A DNA stretch of 64,000 bases from WTFY01 sp965205275 (lineage in GTDB: Bacteria; Pseudomonadota; Gammaproteobacteria; UBA4575), in the NCBI GenBank assembly GCA_965205275.1, contig OZ242168.1:1302001-1366000 (forward strand), in the 5' to 3' direction. Positions 58,879 through 64,000 of the stretch are shown piece after piece. The position numbers were made by a program, and so were the translations under genes. The notes under the pieces are model-generated. The model had not been told where the DNA came from and searched no databases. It was given only the letters and a program-made list of their open reading frames with translations. The first letter of the stretch is position 1, and the number at the start of each line of letters is the position of its first letter.

Positions 58879-59658
58879 GTGGCCAGAAAACTCAGTAAAC
58901 GTCTTGGACAGCATTTACTGACAGACAAAAATACAATCTCTGCGATTGTACAGGCCATAGCCCCTGCCCCAGAGCAGAACATTTGCGAAATAGGCCCGGG
59001 GCTCGGTGCCATTACCCTGCCTGTTTTAAAAATTACCGGTGCAATGCATGCAGTTGAAATCGACCGGGGTCTATCCAAAGAATTACTTAAGCAGTGCGGC
59101 GGGGTCGGGACACTGACTTTACATCAAGGTGATGTTCTGGAATTTGACTTCAATCGTGTTGCCAAAACAACCCGTCCGGTCCGTTTAATTGGCAATTTAC
59201 CCTACAACATCTCGACCCCCCTGTTATTTCATTTGTTACAGTTTTCCAGAATGATCGCTGATATGCATTTCATGCTGCAAAAAGAAGTCGTCGAGCGAAT
59301 TACAGCAGCACCAGGAACCTCTGAATATAGTCGGCTTAGCGTAACCGTGCAGAGTTGTTACAGGGTAGAAAATTTATTCGAAATCATGCCAGACATGTTC
59401 TTACCACCGCCCAAAGTAACCTCCAGCTTCATGCGTTTGCAACCTGATCCCGATAACCTGGAAAAGATCCATGACCGGACACTGTTCAATAAACTGGTTG
59501 CGACTGCCTTTCAGCAACGACGCAAAACAATTAAAAACAGTTTGGCAAAAACGGTTACAGCGATGGAGTTGCAACAGGTTGCTATTGACCCGGGACAGCG
59601 CCCACAGGAAATTTCCATACAGCAGTATATAAATCTTGCTAACCTGCTCTCAGAGTGA
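58879..59658 (+). CDS. rsmA: 16S rRNA dimethyladenosine transferase RsmA (KsgA)
   Basis: Methylates A1518 and A1519 of 16S rRNA in small-subunit assembly. The GTG at 58879 gives 259 residues beginning ARKLSKRLGQHLLTDKNTIS, the usual distance to the conserved K-R-x-G-Q motif, with AGGA upstream. The frame extends 31 codons further to a TTG at 58786, but that extension has no family counterpart that I know. Other motifs are CEIGPGLGAITLPVL (SAM site), IGNLPYNISTPLLFHL (catalytic NLPY) and the C-terminal FQQRRKTIKNSL. Confidence 0.93.
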   Translation: MARKLSKRLGQHLLTDKNTISAIVQAIAPAPEQNICEIGPGLGAITLPVLKITGAMHAVEIDRGLSKELLKQCGGVGTLTLHQGDVLEFDFNRVAKTTRPVRLIGNLPYNISTPLLFHLLQFSRMIADMHFMLQKEVVERITAAPGTSEYSRLSVTVQSCYRVENLFEIMPDMFLPPPKVTSSFMRLQPDPDNLEKIHDRTLFNKLVATAFQQRRKTIKNSLAKTVTAMELQQVAIDPGQRPQEISIQQYINLANLLSE

Positions 59659-59683
59659 TATGTTTTTTTGAAATTAAACGGGT

Positions 59684-60082
59684 ATGACAGCCATAAAAAA
59701 CACTATGGGTAAGTCGGAAATCCATAATATTGATGTAAGTGTAGACAGCGCGTTTGTTGAGGCTGACGAAGGAAAAAATCGGTTCATTTTTGCGTACACA
59801 GTAACCATACACAATACAGGGCTTGTACCTGCCAGACTGGTAACACGTCATTGGATCATTACGGATTCCAATGGCAAAACCCAGGAAGTAAAAAGCGAAG
59901 GTGTCGTCGGCGAACAGCCATATCTGCGCCCGGGTGAAGCGTTTCAATACACCAGCGGTACCATGCTGGAAACACCTGTAGGCACCATGCGAGGCAGTTA
60001 TCAAATGGTAACCGATGACGGCACGGAGTTTGATGCAGAAATTAATCCATTCACCTTGGCTGCACCTCGCGTTTTACACTAG
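59684..60082 (+). CDS. apaG: ApaG (CorD) domain protein
   Basis: The 132-residue single-domain protein has an immunoglobulin-like beta sandwich. It matches ApaG throughout: FIFAYTVTIHNTGLVPARLV, RHWIITDSNGKTQEVKSEGV, GEQPYLRPGEAFQYTSGTML and ETPVGTMRGSYQMV. It is linked to Mg2+/Co2+ sensitivity in enterics, but the biochemical role is unsettled. It lies between rsmA and apaH as usual. Confidence 0.95.
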   Translation: MTAIKNTMGKSEIHNIDVSVDSAFVEADEGKNRFIFAYTVTIHNTGLVPARLVTRHWIITDSNGKTQEVKSEGVVGEQPYLRPGEAFQYTSGTMLETPVGTMRGSYQMVTDDGTEFDAEINPFTLAAPRVLH

Positions 60083-60235
60083 GCCGGCCTTCATTCCCGA
60101 TTCCTGCACCTGAAAATCACACAACTGAATCCTGTTGGTGTGATAGGGATTAGGGCGGTTTATTTATTTTCTGTCAGTCTTGTCCGGACAAAATCACCTG
60201 TTACACCGTACTTTAATATCGCAGATTAATTGAGT

Positions 60236-61108
60236 ATGGCTATCTACGCTATTGGAGACGTGCAGGGTTGTTTTGATGAATTAACCGCGCTGGTTGAAAA
60301 AATTGCATTCAAGCCGGAGCTTGATCAACTATGGTTTGTTGGAGACTTGGTAAATCGGGGCCCCAAATCACTTGAAACCCTGCGCTGGGTAAAATCACTG
60401 GGTGGGGCAGCCATCACTGTATTGGGCAACCATGATCTTCATCTGCTTGCAGCTTATGCGAAGGTAAAACCGGTTGCAAAATCCAGCAGTCTTGCCCCGA
60501 CCCTTCGGGCCAGGGATGCAGAGGAGCTGGTTGACTGGTTAAGACACCGTCCTCTTATGCATTACGATTCCAGGCTTAACATTGCCATGGTCCACGCAGG
60601 CCTGGTTCCTCAATGGAACATTGCAAATGCCCTGGCCTGTGCAAAGGAAGTGGAAGAGATCCTGCGCTCCAAGAAATACATGGATTTCTTGAAAAACATG
60701 TATGGCGATACCCCAAATCAATGGGACAAGACCCTGACCGGATGGGCTCGATTACGTGTGATCACCCACTCGTTCACAAGGCTGCGTTATTGCGACCCTG
60801 GGGGTACGATGAACCTGACAGACAAGGGGCCACCCGGCACGCAAGGCCCAAGAATACAGCCCTGGTATAAAATAAGCTCACGAAAAAGTAAAAACACCAC
60901 GATTGTATTTGGACACTGGTCCACATTGGGCTATCGGGATACACACAACGTTATTGCTACCGACACAGGATGCCTCTGGGGCGGCTCCCTCACTGCTGTA
61001 AGAATCGGTGGTGCCAAAAATAGAAAATACCAAATTGCATGTGAGGCCAAACGTGCTATTCCTGCAGGTTCGACCCTGTCCTCCCACAAGCCCCCCGAAA
61101 AACACTAA
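60236..61108 (+). CDS. apaH: Bis(5'-nucleosyl)-tetraphosphatase, symmetrical
   Basis: The 290-residue metallophosphatase hydrolyses Ap4A to two ADP and acts in RNA decapping of Np4-capped transcripts. The metal motifs are AIYAIGDVQGCFDEL (GDxxG), LWFVGDLVNRGPKSLETL and VLGNHDLHLLA, then MVHAGLVPQW and VFGHWSTLGYRD. The ATG at 60236 gives the standard N-terminus; a TTG lies two codons earlier. It is convergent with folA, 46 bases away. Confidence 0.95.
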   Translation: MAIYAIGDVQGCFDELTALVEKIAFKPELDQLWFVGDLVNRGPKSLETLRWVKSLGGAAITVLGNHDLHLLAAYAKVKPVAKSSSLAPTLRARDAEELVDWLRHRPLMHYDSRLNIAMVHAGLVPQWNIANALACAKEVEEILRSKKYMDFLKNMYGDTPNQWDKTLTGWARLRVITHSFTRLRYCDPGGTMNLTDKGPPGTQGPRIQPWYKISSRKSKNTTIVFGHWSTLGYRDTHNVIATDTGCLWGGSLTAVRIGGAKNRKYQIACEAKRAIPAGSTLSSHKPPEKH

Positions 61109-61154
61109 GCCCGGACAGACCTTGAACCGCATACAACCGCTGATACCGGTTAAA

Positions 61155-61685
61155 TCAGGAGGCTGGCTTATCACCCGGCATCAGGGACTTTGTGCAACCG
61201 GTTATGCGCTGATACTGGATATATTCCATATCATATTGGTTGTTCCCATCTTTGGGGCGAAATTTCCTGTACACCTCCTTCCAGTGACTTTTATTCCATT
61301 CCGGAAAATAAGCGTCCCCTTCCAACTCTGCGTGTACGAGCGTGAGATACAGCTGCTGCGCGCGCGGCAATGCAAACTCATGGATGTCGGCTCCGCCGAT
61401 TACAAATATTTTTTCTGATTCTGCAGTCAGGGTTTCCACCTCTTCCCAGCCTGTAACAATTTCACAGCGCCTCGCAAGGTAATCCTTGTTGCGTGTAAGC
61501 ACAATATGCCGACGGCCCGGCAGTATCCCAGGTAATGACTCAAAGGTTTTGCGTCCCATCACGATGGGGTAACCCATTGTGATCTTTTTAAAGCGTTGTA
61601 AATCCGCAGGCAGGTGCCAGGGGATTTGGTTGTTCTTCCCAATGACACCCTGACGGGTCATGGCAACAATCACAATAATCTCCAT
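61155..61685 (-). CDS. folA: Dihydrofolate reductase
   Basis: The 176-residue enzyme reduces dihydrofolate to tetrahydrofolate with NADPH. Motifs are IIVIVAMTRQGVIGKNNQIP, WHLPADLQRFKKITMGYPIV, MGRKTFESLPGILPGRRHIV and FVIGGADIHEFALPRAQQLY. It is slightly longer than E. coli FolA because of a C-terminal tail. It follows thyA by 8 bases. It feeds the folate pool used by ThyA and by the C1 enzymes elsewhere in the window. Confidence 0.95.
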   Translation of the reverse strand: MEIIVIVAMTRQGVIGKNNQIPWHLPADLQRFKKITMGYPIVMGRKTFESLPGILPGRRHIVLTRNKDYLARRCEIVTGWEEVETLTAESEKIFVIGGADIHEFALPRAQQLYLTLVHAELEGDAYFPEWNKSHWKEVYRKFRPKDGNNQYDMEYIQYQRITGCTKSLMPGDKPAS

Positions 61686-61693
61686 GTCCGGCG

Positions 61694-62488
61694 CTACACT
61701 GCCACCGGAGCCGGGATATGTTCATGACATTGATAATTCTGTAACTCAAAATCTTCATATACAAAATTAAAGATGGATTTCACATCTGGATTAATGTGCA
61801 TCTTCGGTAAGGCAAAAGGGGTGCGCTCGAGCTGCTGGCGAGCCTGTTGAACATGGTTGTTGTACAGGTGTACATCGCCAAAGGTATGTACAAATTCGCC
61901 AGTCTCATAGCCAGTTACCTGTGCAACCATCTGTAACAACAATGCATAGGAAGCGATGTTAAACGGCACCCCCAGAAAAACATCTGCACTGCGTTGGTAA
62001 AGCTGGCACGAGATACGATTCTGGGCGACATAAAATTGAAAAAATGCATGGCAGGGTGGAAGTGCCATGGCCCTTAATGCACCCACATTCCAGGCGCTGA
62101 CAATATGCCTTCTTGACATAGGGTTATTTTTCAGGTTATCGATCAATGTGCCGATCTGATCAACCGTTCTGCCATCCGTACAATGCCAGCTACGCCATTG
62201 CGCACCATACACCGGACCTAGATCGCCATTTTCATCTGCCCACTGGTCCCAAATTGAAACGCCATTTTCACGCAAGTAGGAAATATTGGTCTCACCTCTC
62301 AAAAACCATAACAATTCATGAATAATTGATTTGAGATGAAGTTTTTTTGTGGTCAAAAGAGGAAAGCCGTCGGCCAGATTGAATCTCATCTGATAACCGA
62401 ATACAGAAACCGTACCGGTGCCGGTGCGATCCCCTTTTTCTACACCATGCGTCATCACATGTTCCAGCAACTCCAGATATTGCTGCAT
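61694..62488 (-). CDS. thyA: Thymidylate synthase
   Basis: The 264-residue enzyme makes dTMP from dUMP with methylene-H4F. The catalytic cysteine is C146 in MALPPCHAFFQFYV. Also seen are DRTGTGTVSVFGYQMRF, RRHIVSAWNVG, QLYQRSADVFLGVPFNIASY and the C-terminal PAPVAV. The length is identical to the E. coli enzyme. It lies between lgt (3-base gap) and folA (8-base gap), a typical order. Confidence 0.97.
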   Translation of the reverse strand: MQQYLELLEHVMTHGVEKGDRTGTGTVSVFGYQMRFNLADGFPLLTTKKLHLKSIIHELLWFLRGETNISYLRENGVSIWDQWADENGDLGPVYGAQWRSWHCTDGRTVDQIGTLIDNLKNNPMSRRHIVSAWNVGALRAMALPPCHAFFQFYVAQNRISCQLYQRSADVFLGVPFNIASYALLLQMVAQVTGYETGEFVHTFGDVHLYNNHVQQARQQLERTPFALPKMHINPDVKSIFNFVYEDFELQNYQCHEHIPAPVAV

Positions 62489-62491
62489 GGT

Positions 62492-63292
62492 TCAGTATTC
62501 CCGAGTCACTATTCCGGATTTCCGGTATGCCAGATACATCATGACCAAGCCTGCCAGGATTATGGGCACTGTCAGAAGTTGTCCCATTGTCAGCCAGCCA
62601 AATGCGATAAAGCCCAGATTTGTATCCGGTTCACGTACGAACTCCACTGTAAACCGGAACATGCCATACAGCAGCAAAAATAAACCTGCCACTGCACCTG
62701 TGGGACGTGGTTTTTGTGCAAATAGCCAAAGTACTGCAAACATCACCAGACCTTCCAGAAAGGCCTGGTAAAGCTGCGAAGGATGTCTAGCCAGACCTCC
62801 TGCACCGGGGAATACCATAGCCCAGGGCACATCGGTTGCACGACCCCACAGCTCGCCATTGATAAAATTTCCAATCCGGCCTGCACCCAGGCCTACAGGC
62901 ACTGCTGGTGCGACAAAATCACATAAGTGGAGAAAACCATAGCTTTTTGCCCGCTGACAGACCCATAGCGCTATGATGACGCCCATTAACCCACCGTGAA
63001 AGCTCATGCCGCCTTCCCAAACCCTGAATACATACAGCGGATTTTCCAGAAAATAGGAAAAATTATAAAATAGTACTGAGCCCAGTCGGCCACCGATCAC
63101 TACCCCCAGCAGGCTATAAAAAAAAATATCGCCAACATCTGCAGGCTGTACTACGGTATGCTTTTTTTTTGCATGAATATTACCCAGCCACCAGAAAGCC
63201 AGAAAGCCAATGGCATACATCAGACCGTACCAATGCAGTTTCAGTGGGCCGACGGAAAAGATTACAGGGTCTATATTCGGAAAACTTAACAT
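62492..63292 (-). CDS. lgt: Phosphatidylglycerol:prolipoprotein diacylglyceryl transferase
   Basis: The 266-residue, seven-helix inner-membrane enzyme attaches diacylglycerol to lipobox cysteines. Motifs are DPVIFSVGPLKLHWYGLMYA, the essential HGG in VWEGGMSFHGGLMGV, and the signature AGRIGNFINGELWGR. It is intact from N- to C-terminus. An IS3-family transposase gene ends only 41 bases upstream of the start codon, so the native promoter region of the lgt-thyA-folA unit may have been displaced. Confidence 0.95.
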   Translation of the reverse strand: MLSFPNIDPVIFSVGPLKLHWYGLMYAIGFLAFWWLGNIHAKKKHTVVQPADVGDIFFYSLLGVVIGGRLGSVLFYNFSYFLENPLYVFRVWEGGMSFHGGLMGVIIALWVCQRAKSYGFLHLCDFVAPAVPVGLGAGRIGNFINGELWGRATDVPWAMVFPGAGGLARHPSQLYQAFLEGLVMFAVLWLFAQKPRPTGAVAGLFLLLYGMFRFTVEFVREPDTNLGFIAFGWLTMGQLLTVPIILAGLVMMYLAYRKSGIVTREY

Positions 63293-64000
63293 GCTAGTGG
63301 AGTGAACCCTTGGGAGTGGAATTCAGATTGCTTTTATTTGACCGCCCGTTCAGTTGCTCTTTGTTCAAATTCTTCCGGTGTCAAATAATTCAAGGCTGAA
63401 TGAATTCGACGCCGATTGTAAATTTCATCGATAAACCGTGGTAAACGGTATTGGATGTCGTTCAGTGTTTCATAGTTTAGCGCATAGATTTCCTCATATT
63501 TAAGTGTTTTCATGAAGCTCTCCGCCTGTGGATTGTCCGTGGGGGTTGCCGGTCTGCTCATGGAGCCCGTTATGCCTGATTCACACAGCCTGTTCTGGTA
63601 GGCTTTGGCCAGATACTGGCTTCCGCGATCTGTGTGGTGAATCAAGCCAGTGCCAATCTCCCGATGGCGGATGGCCGCCTCTAAAGCGCAGAGCGTAAGT
63701 CTGACATCCATGGTCCTGGATGCAGCGTAACCGACCACTTTCCTGGACCAGGCATCCATCAACACGGCAAGGTATACAAAACCGCTTCGTATCCTGATAT
63801 AGGTCAAATCACCTACCCACAGCTGATCGGGGCCGCAGGGTGCAAAGCCTTTGGCAAGGTTTGGACAGGGGACACCGCAAGCCCCGTGGGTTTTATTCCA
63901 CTTGCGTTTTTCAGGCTTCATCGTAAGCTGATGTTCCCGCATAATGCGAGCCACACGCTTGTGGTTGACCACAATAGTGCGTCTTCGCAACTCAGCCGTC
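63293..64000 (-). mobile_element. IS3-family insertion sequence, right-hand part
   Basis: The element is defined by the OrfB transposase gene and continues past the window edge. Its terminal inverted repeat must lie in the 41 bases between the transposase stop (63334) and the lgt start codon (63292), but I cannot fix the exact end without the other terminus or a duplicated target site. The left boundary given here is therefore the outermost possible one. Confidence 0.6.
63334..64000 (-). CDS. IS3-family transposase OrfB, 5' end beyond the window
   Basis: The frame is open to the window edge, so the true start lies outside. It reads TAELRRRTIVVNHKRVARIM at the edge, part of the HTH-like OrfB N-terminus. 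The DDE integrase core is visible: D in LWVGDLTYIRIRSGFVYL, D in IHHTDRGSQYLA and E in NPQAESFMKTLKYEEIY. It ends with the standard C-terminal RIHSALNYLTPEEFEQR. No frameshift or stop is seen in the visible 222 codons. Confidence 0.93.
   Translation of the reverse strand, partial: TAELRRRTIVVNHKRVARIMREHQLTMKPEKRKWNKTHGACGVPCPNLAKGFAPCGPDQLWVGDLTYIRIRSGFVYLAVLMDAWSRKVVGYAASRTMDVRLTLCALEAAIRHREIGTGLIHHTDRGSQYLAKAYQNRLCESGITGSMSRPATPTDNPQAESFMKTLKYEEIYALNYETLNDIQYRLPRFIDEIYNRRRIHSALNYLTPEEFEQRATERAVK

Noticed and set aside
1..64000. CRISPR arrays, tRNA or rRNA genes, prophage
   Set aside because: Reading through the intergenic stretches showed no regularly spaced repeats, no tRNA-like or rRNA sequence and no phage genes; apart from the IS3 end, mobile DNA is not evident.

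Overview
The window is chromosomal DNA, most likely from a gammaproteobacterium with C1 (serine-cycle) metabolism. The taxonomic inference rests on gene order: lptD-surA-pdxA-rsmA-apaG-apaH followed by convergent folA-thyA-lgt, mrdA-rodA-mltB-rlpA-dacA-dat-lipB-lipA, and ilvE-glnE are arrangements typical of that class. No rRNA, tRNA, CRISPR array or prophage was seen. No marker here fixes a genus.

Layout. 1-2242: the N-terminal end of a cation diffusion facilitator, then thiC under a TPP riboswitch, all on the minus strand. 2373-4737: an overlapping pair, a Gfo/Idh/MocA-type oxidoreductase and a radical SAM protein of unknown role. 4734-14289: a lipopolysaccharide core block (waaF, waaA, kdkA, a GT9 heptosyltransferase, hldE) mixed with an isoaspartate methyltransferase-like gene, a rhodanese, a TolC-type channel, a DUF6165 protein and an unknown membrane protein. 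14382-18226: ilvE and glnE. 18299-22183: a three-gene ferric iron ABC importer with a possible Fur site. 22401-24083: ilvD.

24183-35287 is the metabolic centrepiece. A 5-formyltetrahydrofolate cyclo-ligase homologue and a stand-alone formylmethanofuran:H4MPT formyltransferase homologue (Ftr/FhcD) lead into serine-cycle genes for serine-glyoxylate aminotransferase, malyl-CoA lyase, malate-CoA ligase (mtkAB), hydroxypyruvate reductase, PEP carboxylase and an MtdA-type methylene-H4F dehydrogenase. Together they can carry C1 units from methenyl-H4F to methylene-H4F and turn glyoxylate plus serine into malyl-CoA. Serine hydroxymethyltransferase and glycerate kinase are not in the window. The pairing of the Ftr homologue with the cyclo-ligase suggests an unusual formyl-entry route (see findings).

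35289-42221: argE and argA, separated by three minus-strand genes of unknown function, then a membrane-anchored cold-shock-domain protein and the amgK-murU muramic acid recycling pair. 42305-50901: one minus-strand run for lipoate synthesis and cell-wall elongation. 51192-61108: a plus-strand run with a K+-dependent-type membrane pyrophosphatase, the LptD/SurA envelope biogenesis block, pdxA, rsmA and apaGH. 61155-63292: folA, thyA and lgt on the minus strand. 63334-64000: the end of an IS3-family element sitting just upstream of lgt.

Functions are read from motifs and remembered family sequences. No database search was run.
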